Shown: positions 16,889 through 25,698 of the stretch, in pieces
How positions within the stretch are numbered: position 1 is the stretch's first letter
Layout: every line of letters starts with the position of its first letter
Assembly (NCBI RefSeq): GCF_002223055.1
Contig: NZ_NKFL01000006.1
Coordinates: 1,550,001-1,614,000 of the forward strand
DNA length: 64,000 bases
Direction of reading: 5' to 3'
Source of the DNA: Burkholderia sp. HI2500
Lineage (GTDB): Bacteria; Pseudomonadota; Gammaproteobacteria; Burkholderiales; Burkholderiaceae
Notes under the pieces: model-generated
What the model was told of the DNA's origin: nothing
Database searches by the model: none
Seen by the model: the letters and a program-made list of their open reading frames with translations, nothing else
Made by a program: the position numbers and the translations under genes

Positions 16889-18415
16889 ATGCCGAGTCGT
16901 ACCCCGACCGCCTTATGGGCCCAGCAGTTCCGGCGGTCGTCGGCGTCGAGCCTGCAGGACCAGATCCGGCGGATGCTCGTGGCCGCGATCCTCGACGGCC
17001 AGCTCGCGCCCGATGCCGCGCTGCCGTCGAGCCGCGAGCTCGCCGACCAGCTCGGCGTCGCGCGCAACACCGTCGTGCTCGCGTACCAGATGCTCGTCGA
17101 AGAGGGCTACCTGATCTCGCGCGAACGCAGCGGGCACTTCGTGAACCCGAAGATGCTCGAGGGCGTGCCCGGCTTCACGGCCGCCAAGCCCGCCGCGCAG
17201 CCCGGCGGCGGCGACGACACGCCGGGCCGCCCCGCATGGGACAAGCGCATCGCACATCCGCCGTCGAGACAGCGCAACATCGTGAAGCCCGCGAACTGGC
17301 AGCATTACGAATATCCGTTCATCTACGGGCAGTTCGACCAGTCGCTGTTTCCGACCAACGACTGGCGCGAATGCTGCCTGAAGGCGCTGTCGGTGATGGA
17401 GATCCGCAACTGGGCGCCCGACCTGATCGAGCGCGACGACGAATCGCTGATCCAGCAGATCCGCACGCGCGTGCTGCCGCGGCGCGGCGTGTTCGCGATG
17501 CCCGACGAGATCGTCGTCACGAACGGCTGCCAGCAGGCGCTGTACCTGATCGCGGACCTGCTGTGCGGCAAGCACTCGACGGTCGGCTTCGAGAACCCCG
17601 GCTATCCGGACGCGCGCAACATCTTCGAGAACCGCAACGCACGGCTCTTGCCGCTGCCCGTCGACGGCCACGGGATCGCACCCGACGCGCTCGGCGCAAC
17701 GCTCTCGCGCTGCGACTACGTGTACGTGACGCCGAGCCACCAGTGCCCGACCACCGCGACGATGCCGGTCGAACGCCGCCGCGCGCTGCTCGATTGCGCG
17801 CAGCAGCATGACTTCGTGATCATCGAGGACGACTACGAGAGCGAGAACACGTTCTCCGGCACGCCGCATCCGGCGCTGAAGAGCCTCGACACGGCCGACC
17901 GCGTGATCTACGTCGGCAGCCTGTCGAAGACATTCGCGCCGGGGCTGCGGCTCGGCTACGTGGTCGGGCCGCGCGAGCTGATCCGCGAACTGCGCGCGCT
18001 GCGGCGGCTGATGGTGCGCCACCCGGTTGCGTATATCCAGCGCGCGTTCGCGACCTTTCTCGCGCTCGGTCATCACGACGCATTGCTGCGTCGGCTCGCG
18101 CATGCGTACAGCGAGCGCTCGCAGGCACTGATGGCCGCGCTCGATGCGCACTTGCCGGAAGCGCGCTACGTGCCGGTGTCGGGCGGCGCGTCGTGCTGGG
18201 TCGAGGGCCCGCCGTGGCTGGATGCGACGCGCCTCGCCGCCGATGCACAGGAAGCCGGCATCCTGATCGAGCCGGGCAGCGTGTTCTTCATGAACGATGA
18301 AGGCGACGCGCGGCGCTGCTTCCGGATGGGGTTTTCCGCGATCCCGCTCGAACGGATCGAGCCGGGCGTGCGGGCGCTCGCGCAATGCGTGCGCACGCAA
18401 CGTCCGGTGGACTGA
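16889..18415 (+). CDS. MocR-type regulator: GntR winged helix fused to class I aminotransferase domain
   Basis: The 508-residue protein joins an N-terminal GntR winged helix (LQDQIRRMLVAAILDGQL, LPSSRELADQLGVARNTVVLAYQML) to a fold-type I aminotransferase domain from about residue 120. The PLP-binding block VIYVGSLSKTFAPGLRLGYVVGP carries the Schiff-base Lys, with IIEDDYESE ahead of it. Such proteins sense PLP-bound amino compounds and control genes for GABA, taurine or PLP metabolism. The start has a strong AGGAGGAA site. It is divergent from the phnY-like ALDH, and a TauR-like role in taurine use is possible because xsc lies 4.3 kb downstream, but a direct link is not shown. Confidence 0.9.
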   Translation: MPSRTPTALWAQQFRRSSASSLQDQIRRMLVAAILDGQLAPDAALPSSRELADQLGVARNTVVLAYQMLVEEGYLISRERSGHFVNPKMLEGVPGFTAAKPAAQPGGGDDTPGRPAWDKRIAHPPSRQRNIVKPANWQHYEYPFIYGQFDQSLFPTNDWRECCLKALSVMEIRNWAPDLIERDDESLIQQIRTRVLPRRGVFAMPDEIVVTNGCQQALYLIADLLCGKHSTVGFENPGYPDARNIFENRNARLLPLPVDGHGIAPDALGATLSRCDYVYVTPSHQCPTTATMPVERRRALLDCAQQHDFVIIEDDYESENTFSGTPHPALKSLDTADRVIYVGSLSKTFAPGLRLGYVVGPRELIRELRALRRLMVRHPVAYIQRAFATFLALGHHDALLRRLAHAYSERSQALMAALDAHLPEARYVPVSGGASCWVEGPPWLDATRLAADAQEAGILIEPGSVFFMNDEGDARRCFRMGFSAIPLERIEPGVRALAQCVRTQRPVD

Positions 18416-18896
18416 CCGCACGTGAACAGGCATCGTGCGCCGGCGCTGCGCAGTGACCCGGAAGCACGAACGTTGCGTGTGCGGCGGCTGGCGAAACCCG
18501 TTTCAACGATCGGCCGTGAGTCATCCTGCAACGTGACTCACGGCCGCATGATTGCCGACCGCGTTGTCAGGTATCGATGAATCGCAGACGTGAACGCAAG
18601 ATGCATCGATTCGACCGGCAGGCCATATCCGCTGCTTCATCGGACACCGCGTGCATCGCTCACGCTTGCACACCGCTACAGTGCGGCTTCAACACACGAT
18701 CGCCTGGATTGTTTTCGTTTCGATTCGTTTAGTAAATCCAATAAAAACATTACAACTCTCCAAATCCGATTGACAACGGATTCATCCAAATCCTAGTGTT
18801 ACGACGCTGAAAGACGGCAACAATCCACGACGAACCGACGGTTCGATCGATTGGACTGCCGATGAAAAAATGCATGGATAACCGGAGGGGGCGATC
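18416..18896. other. 481-bp intergenic region with a 13-bp-stem hairpin
   Basis: No gene is supported. A perfect inverted repeat (CGGCCGTGAGTCA at 18511-18523, TGACTCACGGCCG at 18534-18546, 10-base loop) follows the MocR gene and may terminate it. From about 18,690 to 18,800 the DNA becomes AT-rich, with the probable promoter of the GH92 gene. A variant of the hairpin's core sequence recurs after the GH92 gene. Confidence 0.6.
18770..18799 (+). promoter_or_regulatory. Candidate sigma-70 promoter of the GH92 gene
   Basis: TTGACA at 18770-18775 and TAGTGT at 18794-18799 are separated by 18 bp inside an AT-rich stretch, about 95 bp upstream of the start codon at 18897. The -35 box is consensus and the -10 box is weak. 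Confidence 0.4.
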
Positions 18897-21782
18897 ATGA
18901 TTCGATTCACGACGCTCGCGGCAATCCTGGCCGCGGCGTGCGCGTTGAGCGGGTGCGGAGGCGGTGACGGCAGCGACGGAACTGCGGCGTCGGCATTGGC
19001 GGCACGCCCGTCGGACGCCGTGGCCGATACGACCAATCTCGATGACAACCGCAACCTGTCGTTGACACAGTACGTCGATCCGCTGATCGGCACGCTCGCG
19101 AGCAATTCGCCGAACCCGGTACCGGCGGGACAGGCCGGCAGCGTCGAACCGGCCGCCGGCCTGCCGTCGGGCATGGTGCAGTGGGCGCCCGACACCAACA
19201 CCACGCCGGCGCCGAGCAACAGCCAGGAGCCGAACTCGCCCGCCGGCTACTACTACGACATCCACTCGATCCAGGGCTTCAGCCTGACGCACATGCCGGG
19301 CGCCGGCTGCAGCGGCAACAACGGCGAATTTCCGGTCATGCCGACCACCGACCCGACGCAGCTCTCGCCAACCTTCAGTCATGCGAATGAAACGGCCAGA
19401 CCCGGCTACTATTCCGTGCTGCTCGACTCGCAGATCAAGGTGGAGCTGACCGCCACCCTGCGCACCGGCTTCGGCCAGTTCGCGTACCCGGCCGGCAAAC
19501 CCGCGCTGCTGGTACTCGACGTGACCCGCACCAACACCAAGACCTCGACCACCGGCGCCATCACGCAGGTTTCCGACAGCGCCATCTCCGGCAGCACGAT
19601 CGGCGGCGGCTTCTGCGGCAACTCGGTGCCGGTACCCGTCTACTTCTACGCCGCCTTCGACCAAGCTTTTACGTCGGCGTCGATTACGCACGGCGTGGCC
19701 CAACTGGGTTTCCGCCCGGGCCAGACGGTCAGGATGAAGATCGGCCTCTCCTACGTCAGCGTCGCCAACGCGAAAGCCAACCTCGACGCGGAAAATCGCG
19801 GCTGGGACTTCGCAGGTGTCCGCACGCAGGCCGACCGTATCTGGAATGACCGCCTCAACAGCATCCGCGTAGCGGGCGGCACGCTCGACGCGAAGAAGAA
19901 GTTCTACACGGCGCTGTATCACGCGCTGTGGGCACCCAGCATCTTCAGTGACGTGAACGGCCAGTACATCGGCTTCGACAACACCGTGCATCAGGTCGCC
20001 AAGGGCCAGCAGGCCCAGTATTCGTCGTTCTCGGGCTGGGACATCTACCGCTCGCTGATCCAGCTGAAGTCGATCCTCAATCCGTCCGAGACCAGCGACA
20101 TGATCCAGTCGCTGATCAACGACGCGGATCAATGCGGCGCGATTCCACACTGGGTCAACGACAACGTCGAGGACGGCGTGATGCCGGGCGACGCCGGTTC
20201 GCTGATCGTCTCGAACGCCTATGCGTTCGGCGCGCGGCGCTTCGATACGCGGTCCGCGCTGCAGCACATGGTGAAGATGGCGAACATCCCCGGCACGGCC
20301 TGCAACAACGTGACCACCAACGGCGGCCGCGCGAGCTACCTGCAGACCGGCTACATCACCAACGGCGAGTGGGGGCAGGCTTCGTCCACGCTCGAATACA
20401 CGAGCAGCGATTTCGCGATCTCGCGCTTCGCCGGGGCGCTCGGCGATACCGCCACGCAGCGCATGCTGCTGAGCCGCTCGGCCTACTGGCAGAACCTGCT
20501 CGACACCACGCTGACGCCGCCGCTGATCGCGGCGCGCCAGTCGAACGGCGCGTGGATTCCCGAGACGCCGAGCAGCGGCGACAACTACGTGGAAGGCAAT
20601 GCCGAGCAGTACACGTGGATGGTGCCGTACAACGGCGCCGGCCTGTTCGCGCAGCTGGGCGGCAATGCGGCGGTGACGTCGCGGCTCGACCAGTTCTTCA
20701 CGGTGCTCAATGCGGGCCTGAGCCTGCCCAACTTCTACATGGGCAACGAGCCGACCTTCGAGGTGCCCTGGCTCTACAACTGGGCCGGGCAGCCGTCGGG
20801 CACGCAGCGCGTGGTGCAGCAGATCCTCGCCAGCGCGTTCGGCACCGGCCCCGACGGCTTGCCGGGCAACGACGACCTCGGCGCCGTGTCGGGCTGGTAT
20901 GTGTGGGGCGCGCTGGGCCTGTATCCGCAGATCCCCGGCGTGGCGGGCCTGGCGATCGGCAGTCCGCAGTTCCCGCAGATCGACGTCCGGCTCGGCAACG
21001 GTCGCACGTGGCGGATTCGTGCCGAAGGTGCACCCGCGTCCAGCTATGTGCAGTCGCTGTCGATCAACGGTCGCGCGCACGATGTGCCGTGGGTCGCCTA
21101 CGACGACATCGCGAACGGCGCGACGCTGCACTTCGCGATGGGCAGCACGCCGTCGCAATGGGGCAGCCGGAAGCAGCCGCCGTCGTTCGGCGTGCCGGTG
21201 GCGGTCAACGCGATCGACAGCTACAACAATCGCGGCTTCAGCGCGGACGGCGCGACCAATGCCGACGGCCAGGGCGCGGACTTCGACGGCAGCCTGTTCA
21301 GCTACTCGCTGAATGCGCTGGCAGCGGCGGGCGTGCAGCCCGGCAAGCCGTTCGCGGTGGCCGGCGCGAGCGTCGCGGTGGCGGGTGGGCCGCTCTCGCT
21401 CGACAACACCGTGACCGTCGGCCAGACCGTGATGCTGCCGCCGGGATCGGCCGGCACCGGCGTGGTGGTGCTCGGCTCGGCCAACAATGGCCCGAGCAGC
21501 GGCACGGCTCAGCTGAATTTTGCGGATGGATCGAGTCAGGCTGTGACGCTGGCTTTCGACGACTGGACGCTGAATGGCGGCAGCGCGCATGCCAGCGCGG
21601 CGATCGCCGTCACGATGGCGTACCGCAATTCGGGCAGCGGCCAGCAGGACAACGTCAAGACCTATATCTTCGCGCAGAAGATTCCGGTGCCGCCCGGCAA
21701 GGTGGTGACGAGCATCGTGCTGCCGCGGCAGGTGAGCGCCGGCAAGATGCATGTGTTCGGGATCGGGATGGCGGCGTCTTGA
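18897..21782 (+). CDS. GH92 alpha-mannosidase family lipoprotein
   Basis: The 961-residue protein has a lipoprotein signal (MIRFTTLAAILAAACALSGCGGG) with lipobox LSGC, so it is likely anchored to the outer membrane. GH92 landmarks are YVDPLIGT, FSLTHMPGAGC, a long central alpha/alpha barrel with WDIYRSLIQL, and the conserved GNEPTFEVPWLYNWAG. Family members are calcium-dependent exo-alpha-mannosidases acting on mannans or N-glycans. Past about residue 765 an extra beta-sandwich-like module begins (YNNRGFSADGATNADGQGADFDG), similar to C-terminal modules I recall from actinobacterial glycosidases. The start follows GGAGGGGG. No transporter or other glycosidase accompanies it. GH92 is unusual in this group, so transfer is possible. 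Confidence 0.88.
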   Translation: MIRFTTLAAILAAACALSGCGGGDGSDGTAASALAARPSDAVADTTNLDDNRNLSLTQYVDPLIGTLASNSPNPVPAGQAGSVEPAAGLPSGMVQWAPDTNTTPAPSNSQEPNSPAGYYYDIHSIQGFSLTHMPGAGCSGNNGEFPVMPTTDPTQLSPTFSHANETARPGYYSVLLDSQIKVELTATLRTGFGQFAYPAGKPALLVLDVTRTNTKTSTTGAITQVSDSAISGSTIGGGFCGNSVPVPVYFYAAFDQAFTSASITHGVAQLGFRPGQTVRMKIGLSYVSVANAKANLDAENRGWDFAGVRTQADRIWNDRLNSIRVAGGTLDAKKKFYTALYHALWAPSIFSDVNGQYIGFDNTVHQVAKGQQAQYSSFSGWDIYRSLIQLKSILNPSETSDMIQSLINDADQCGAIPHWVNDNVEDGVMPGDAGSLIVSNAYAFGARRFDTRSALQHMVKMANIPGTACNNVTTNGGRASYLQTGYITNGEWGQASSTLEYTSSDFAISRFAGALGDTATQRMLLSRSAYWQNLLDTTLTPPLIAARQSNGAWIPETPSSGDNYVEGNAEQYTWMVPYNGAGLFAQLGGNAAVTSRLDQFFTVLNAGLSLPNFYMGNEPTFEVPWLYNWAGQPSGTQRVVQQILASAFGTGPDGLPGNDDLGAVSGWYVWGALGLYPQIPGVAGLAIGSPQFPQIDVRLGNGRTWRIRAEGAPASSYVQSLSINGRAHDVPWVAYDDIANGATLHFAMGSTPSQWGSRKQPPSFGVPVAVNAIDSYNNRGFSADGATNADGQGADFDGSLFSYSLNALAAAGVQPGKPFAVAGASVAVAGGPLSLDNTVTVGQTVMLPPGSAGTGVVVLGSANNGPSSGTAQLNFADGSSQAVTLAFDDWTLNGGSAHASAAIAVTMAYRNSGSGQQDNVKTYIFAQKIPVPPGKVVTSIVLPRQVSAGKMHVFGIGMAAS

Positions 21783-22157
21783 TGTCCGCATGACCGGCGG
21801 GGATGCATCGGGCACTCCGATGTATCCCCTCGTCGGCCGGCGCTGCTGCCGTGCGGTTTCCGCCCGCCGTGACTCATCGTGCAACAGCGACGGAGTCGCG
21901 ACACTCCCCTGCGGCTGATCTTTTTGCCCATTGATCCGCACCGGTGATTTCTGTCGATGCGCGTCAACGAACCCGCCGTCGGGCAGCCACCGGGCGCCGG
22001 TAGCCGGGCGCACCGGCCCGGCTTCTCCCGCTGGCCCAAGCGAATCCCCCCCACTGGCGCTACCGCCAATAACAAGCGCTCACTAACGTGTCGATACCGC
22101 GTGCCGCATGCGCGCCAGCGCCTTGCGCACCGCCCACCATTCGACAGGAGACACGTT
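21783..22157. other. 375-bp intergenic region with a GH92-flanking repeat
   Basis: No gene is supported. GTGACTCATCGTGCAAC at 21869-21885 matches 15 of 17 bases of GTGAGTCATCCTGCAAC at 18516-18532 on the other side of the GH92 gene, in the same orientation. The remainder is GC-rich and shows nothing I can name. Confidence 0.5.
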
Positions 22158-22556
22158 ATGGCAGATACGCTCACCGGCCCCGTCACGGCCGCCACGCTCG
22201 CGGCATTTTCCGACGCCTTCAACCGGCATGACGCCAATGCGTTGATGGGCTTCATGACCGAGGACTGCGTGTTCGACGCGGCCGGCGGCCCCGACATCCA
22301 CGGCACGCGCTTCGTCGGCCGTGACGCGGTACGCGCCGCGTTCGAAGCCGTGTTCAAGACCTTCCCCGACGCGCACTGGGGCCACGGCCGCCACACCGTC
22401 GCCGGCGAGCGCGGCGTCTCCGAATGGGTGTTCACGGGCACGCACGCCGAAGGCTGGCGCATCGAAGCCGAAGGCTGCGACCTGTTCGAATTCCGCGACG
22501 GACTGATCGCCGTCAAGCGTGCCTTCCGCAAGGAACGGCCGAAGCAGCCGGCCTGA
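22158..22556 (+). CDS. SnoaL/NTF2-fold protein
   Basis: The 132-residue protein starts at the ATG at 22158 after AGGAGA; an upstream in-frame extension looks non-coding. It has the SnoaL-like cone pattern: AAFSDAFNRHDANALMGFMTEDCVFD, FVGRDAVRAAFEAVFKTFPDAHW, and the final strand GCDLFEFRDGLIAVKRAFRKE. Proteins of this fold are small polyketide cyclases, isomerases or ligand-binding proteins; nothing specific can be assigned. It precedes xsc by 160 bp in the same direction, but xsc has its own promoter signals, so co-transcription is uncertain. Confidence 0.8.
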   Translation: MADTLTGPVTAATLAAFSDAFNRHDANALMGFMTEDCVFDAAGGPDIHGTRFVGRDAVRAAFEAVFKTFPDAHWGHGRHTVAGERGVSEWVFTGTHAEGWRIEAEGCDLFEFRDGLIAVKRAFRKERPKQPA

Positions 22557-22593
22557 GCGCACCGCCCGGGCCACCGTGCCCGGCACGCATTTT

Positions 22594-22613
22594 GAAACGA
22601 ATCGATTCATTTC
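22594..22613 (+). promoter_or_regulatory. 20-bp palindrome upstream of the xsc promoter
   Basis: GAAACGAATCGATTCATTTC is a near-perfect palindrome (9 of 10 positions per half). It is centred about 80 bp upstream of the likely xsc transcription start, where an activator could bind. The 10-mer half-site (ATTCGTTTCA on the other strand) recurs exactly in the iseJ/iseR intergenic region at 41923-41932. Confidence 0.5.
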
Positions 22614-22645
22614 ATTCCACATTTCCCGGCAGCGGGCGGAATGAC

Positions 22646-22690
22646 TTGACCGGCCTTCCCCAGCAAATAGCATCTGGAACAAGACGTTCC
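22646..22690 (+). promoter_or_regulatory. xsc promoter with GGAAC-N5-GTTCC operator at the start site
   Basis: TTGACC (22646-22651), a 16-bp spacer and TAGCAT (22668-22673) form a candidate promoter. Immediately after lies TGGAACAAGACGTTCC, containing the palindrome GGAAC-N5-GTTCC (22676-22690), which would cover the transcription start. The same palindrome with the same spacing and flanks lies between cobS and the IclR gene at 29336-29350. Confidence 0.5.
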
Positions 22691-22716
22691 GTTAATTGAA
22701 AAATCGGAGACAACCC

Positions 22717-24534
22717 ATGAGCGAACAATCCACTTCCCTGCGTGCATCGGCTAACGGTCCGCAGGACATGACGCCGTCCGAAGCCTTCGTCGAGACCCTC
22801 GCGGCCAACGGCGTGACCGACATGTTCGGCATCATGGGCTCCGCGTTCATGGATGCGATGGACATCTTCGCGCCGGCCGGCATCCGCCTGATTCCTGTCG
22901 TGCACGAACAGGGCGCGGGCCACATGGCCGACGGCTATGCGCGCGTATCGGGCCGCCACGGCGTCGTGATCGGCCAGAACGGCCCCGGCATCAGCAACTG
23001 CGTGACGGCGATCGCGGCCGCGTACTGGGCGCATAGCCCCGTCGTGATCGTCACGCCGGAAGCCGGCACGATGGGCATCGGCCTCGGCGGTTTCCAGGAA
23101 GCGAACCAGCTGCCGATGTTCCAGGAATTCACGAAATACCAGGGCCACGTCACGCACCCGGCGCGGATGGCCGAATTCACCGCGCGCTGCTTCGACCGCG
23201 CGCAGGCCGAGATGGGCCCGACCCAGCTGAACATCCCGCGCGACTATTTCTACGGCAAGGTCAAGGTCGAGATTCCGCAACCGCGCCGGCTCGATCGCGG
23301 CGCCGGCGGCGAACAGAGCCTCGACGACGCAGCCGCACTGATCGCGCAGGCAAAGTTCCCGGTGATCATCTCGGGCGGCGGCGTCGTGATGGCCGACGCG
23401 ATCGAGGAATGCAAGGCGCTCGCCGAACGGCTCGGTGCGCCGGTCGTCAACAGCTACCTGCACAACGACTCGTTCCCGGCGAACCATCCGCTGTGGTGCG
23501 GCCCGCTCGGCTACCAGGGCTCGAAAGCGGCGATGAAGCTGCTGTCGCGCGCGGACGTCGTGATCGCGCTCGGCTCGCGCCTCGGGCCGTTCGGCACGCT
23601 GCCGCAGCACGGGATGGACTACTGGCCGAAGGACGCGAAGATCATCCAGATCGACGCCGATCACAAGATGCTCGGCCTCGTGAAGAAGATCTCGGTCGGC
23701 ATCTGCGGCGACGCGAAGGCCGCGGCGGTCGCGCTCACGCAACGCCTCGAAGGTCGCACGCTCGCGTGCGACGGCTCGCGCGGCGAGCGCGCCGACCAGA
23801 TCGCGACCGAGAAGGCCGCATGGGAAAAGGAACTCGACGACTGGACGCACGAGCGCGACGCGTACAGCCTCGACATGATCGAGGAGCAGAAGCACGAGAA
23901 GCCGTTCAGCGGCGGCCAGTACCTGCATCCGCGCCAGGTGCTGCGCGAGCTCGAGAAGGCGATGCCCGAGGACGTGATGGTGTCGACCGACATCGGCAAC
24001 ATCAACTCGGTCGCGAACAGCTACCTGCGCTTCAACAAGCCGCGCAGCTTCTTCGCGGCGATGAGCTGGGGCAACTGCGGCTATGCGTTCCCGACGATCA
24101 TCGGCGCGAAGGTCGCCGCGCCGCACCGCCCGGCCGTGTCGTATGCGGGAGACGGCGCGTGGGGCATGAGCCTGATGGAAACGATGACCTGCGTGCGCCA
24201 CAACATCCCGGTCACGGCCGTCGTGTTCCACAACCGTCAATGGGGCGCGGAGAAGAAGAACCAGGTCGACTTCTACAACCGCCGCTTCGTCGCCGGTGAA
24301 CTCGACAACCAGAGCTTCGCGGCAATCGCGCGGGCGATGGGTGCGGAAGGGATCACGGTCGACCGCCTCGAGGATGTCGGCCCGGCGCTCAAGCGCGCGA
24401 TCGACATGCAGATGAACGAAGGCAAGACGACGATCATCGAGATCATGTGCACGCGCGAACTCGGCGACCCGTTCCGTCGCGATGCGCTGTCGAAGCCGGT
24501 GCGCATGCTCGACAAGTACAAGGACTACGTGTAA
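22717..24534 (+). CDS. xsc: Sulfoacetaldehyde acetyltransferase
   Basis: The 605-residue thiamine-diphosphate enzyme starts at the ATG at 22717 behind CGGAGA. It has the ThDP-activating Glu in VVHEQGAGHMADGYAR, and the GDG...N cofactor motif (GDGAWGMSLMETMTC to VVFHNRQWGAEKKNQ). FYNRRFVAGELDNQSFAAIARAMG near the C-terminus and the overall length match Xsc rather than acetolactate synthase. It converts sulfoacetaldehyde and phosphate to acetyl phosphate and sulfite in the cytoplasm, the convergence point for taurine and isethionate breakdown. Pta and a TauE/SafE exporter follow in the same direction, the standard partners for acetyl phosphate and sulfite. Confidence 0.94.
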   Translation: MSEQSTSLRASANGPQDMTPSEAFVETLAANGVTDMFGIMGSAFMDAMDIFAPAGIRLIPVVHEQGAGHMADGYARVSGRHGVVIGQNGPGISNCVTAIAAAYWAHSPVVIVTPEAGTMGIGLGGFQEANQLPMFQEFTKYQGHVTHPARMAEFTARCFDRAQAEMGPTQLNIPRDYFYGKVKVEIPQPRRLDRGAGGEQSLDDAAALIAQAKFPVIISGGGVVMADAIEECKALAERLGAPVVNSYLHNDSFPANHPLWCGPLGYQGSKAAMKLLSRADVVIALGSRLGPFGTLPQHGMDYWPKDAKIIQIDADHKMLGLVKKISVGICGDAKAAAVALTQRLEGRTLACDGSRGERADQIATEKAAWEKELDDWTHERDAYSLDMIEEQKHEKPFSGGQYLHPRQVLRELEKAMPEDVMVSTDIGNINSVANSYLRFNKPRSFFAAMSWGNCGYAFPTIIGAKVAAPHRPAVSYAGDGAWGMSLMETMTCVRHNIPVTAVVFHNRQWGAEKKNQVDFYNRRFVAGELDNQSFAAIARAMGAEGITVDRLEDVGPALKRAIDMQMNEGKTTIIEIMCTRELGDPFRRDALSKPVRMLDKYKDYV

Positions 24535-24559
24535 CGCCGCGTCGCCGACGCACCCCGTT

Positions 24560-24642
24560 GCCGGCCGCGCGCCCCTCTCGCGCGGCCGGCCCTCCGGCCG
24601 GACGCCGTGCCCCGTGCGGGCCGCCGCATCCGGCCGTTTTTT
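24560..24642 (+). terminator. Hairpins plus T-run between xsc and pta (attenuator-like)
   Basis: A perfect 12-bp stem (GCCGGCCGCGCG at 24560-24571 with its complement at 24579-24590) is followed by CGGCCGGA (24595-24602) pairing with TCCGGCCG (24629-24636), then six T residues. This looks like an intrinsic terminator inside the operon, 22 bp before the pta start codon, and would lower pta-tauE expression relative to xsc. Confidence 0.6.
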
Positions 24643-24663
24643 CTTTTCTTACCCGAGCGAACG

Positions 24664-25698
24664 ATGAAAGCCCTCGACCGCATTCTCGACGCCGCGCGCC
24701 GCCAGCCGATGCGCATCGCACTGTGCGAAGCCGACGATCCGCGCGTGCTGCAGGCCGCCGCGCGCGCGACGCGCGACGGCATCGCCCGCATCGTGCTGGT
24801 CGGCAACCGTGCGGCCATTCACGCGGCGGCCGCGCGCGACGCGATCGATCTCGACGGCATGACGCTCGTCGATCCGGCCACCGCCACGCAACGCGACGCC
24901 TATGCCGACACGCTGCACGCGCTGCGCAAGAGCAAGGGCATGACGGCCGATGCCGCGCGCGACGCGGTGCTCGACCCGCTCTGCCACGCGAACCTGATGG
25001 TGCGGCTCGGCGATGCGGACGGCTCGGTCGCGGGCGCCGTGCATGCGACGGCCGACGTCGTGCGCGCGGCAATCCAGCTGATCGGCGTCGATCCGGCGTT
25101 CCGGATCGTGTCGAGCTTCTTCCTGATGATGCTGTGCGAGCCGTTTCACACGATCAAGGGCGGGCTGATCTTCTCCGACTGCGCGCTGGTCGTCGATCCG
25201 GACGCCGATCAGCTCGCCGAGATCGCGATGGCTGCCGCCGACAGCGCGCACGCGCTGCTCGGCGAGGCGCCGCGCGTGGCGATGCTGTCGTTCTCGACGA
25301 GCGGCAGCGCGCATCACGCGGCGGTCGACAAGGTGACGGCCGCGACCGCGCACGTGCGCGAACTCCGCCCCACCCTCGCGATCGACGGCGACGTGCAGCT
25401 CGACGCGGCGATCGTCGCGGAAATCGCCGAGCGCAAGATCGCGCATTCACAGGTGGGCGGCCACGCGAACGTGCTCGTGTTCCCGAGCCTCGAAGCCGGC
25501 AACATCGGCTACAAGCTCGCCGAACGGATCGGCCGCGCGAAGGCCGTCGGCCCGCTGCTGCAAGGGCTGCGCCGCCCCGCGAACGACCTGTCGCGCGGCT
25601 GCAGCGCCGACGACGTGTATCACGTGATCGCGGCGACCACCGTGCAGGCGCAGGCGGCCGCGCAGCGCGCCGCAACCGGCGAGGCCGCACACGCATGA
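24664..25698 (+). CDS. pta: Phosphate acetyltransferase of the sulfonate pathway
   Basis: The 344-residue protein is the short, catalytic-domain-only form of Pta usual in xsc operons. It begins MKALDRILDAARRQPMRIALCEADDPRVLQAA, and includes VSSFFLMML, VAMLSFSTSGSA and NVLVFPSLEAGNIGYKLAERIG, all typical of the Pta/PlsX family. It moves the acetyl group of acetyl phosphate from Xsc onto CoA to give acetyl-CoA. It lies 129 bp after xsc beyond a terminator-like structure. Its stop codon overlaps the tauE start by 4 bp (ATGA), indicating translational coupling. An unrelated housekeeping Pta elsewhere in the genome is likely. Confidence 0.92.
   Translation: MKALDRILDAARRQPMRIALCEADDPRVLQAAARATRDGIARIVLVGNRAAIHAAAARDAIDLDGMTLVDPATATQRDAYADTLHALRKSKGMTADAARDAVLDPLCHANLMVRLGDADGSVAGAVHATADVVRAAIQLIGVDPAFRIVSSFFLMMLCEPFHTIKGGLIFSDCALVVDPDADQLAEIAMAAADSAHALLGEAPRVAMLSFSTSGSAHHAAVDKVTAATAHVRELRPTLAIDGDVQLDAAIVAEIAERKIAHSQVGGHANVLVFPSLEAGNIGYKLAERIGRAKAVGPLLQGLRRPANDLSRGCSADDVYHVIAATTVQAQAAAQRAATGEAAHA

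Noticed and set aside
18750..22013. 1087-residue open frame on the - strand
   Set aside because: Antisense to the GH92 gene; long stop-free frames are expected at this GC content and the product has no recognisable domain.
22612..24240. 542-residue open frame on the - strand
   Set aside because: Antisense to xsc and composed of Arg/His/Val-rich low-complexity sequence.
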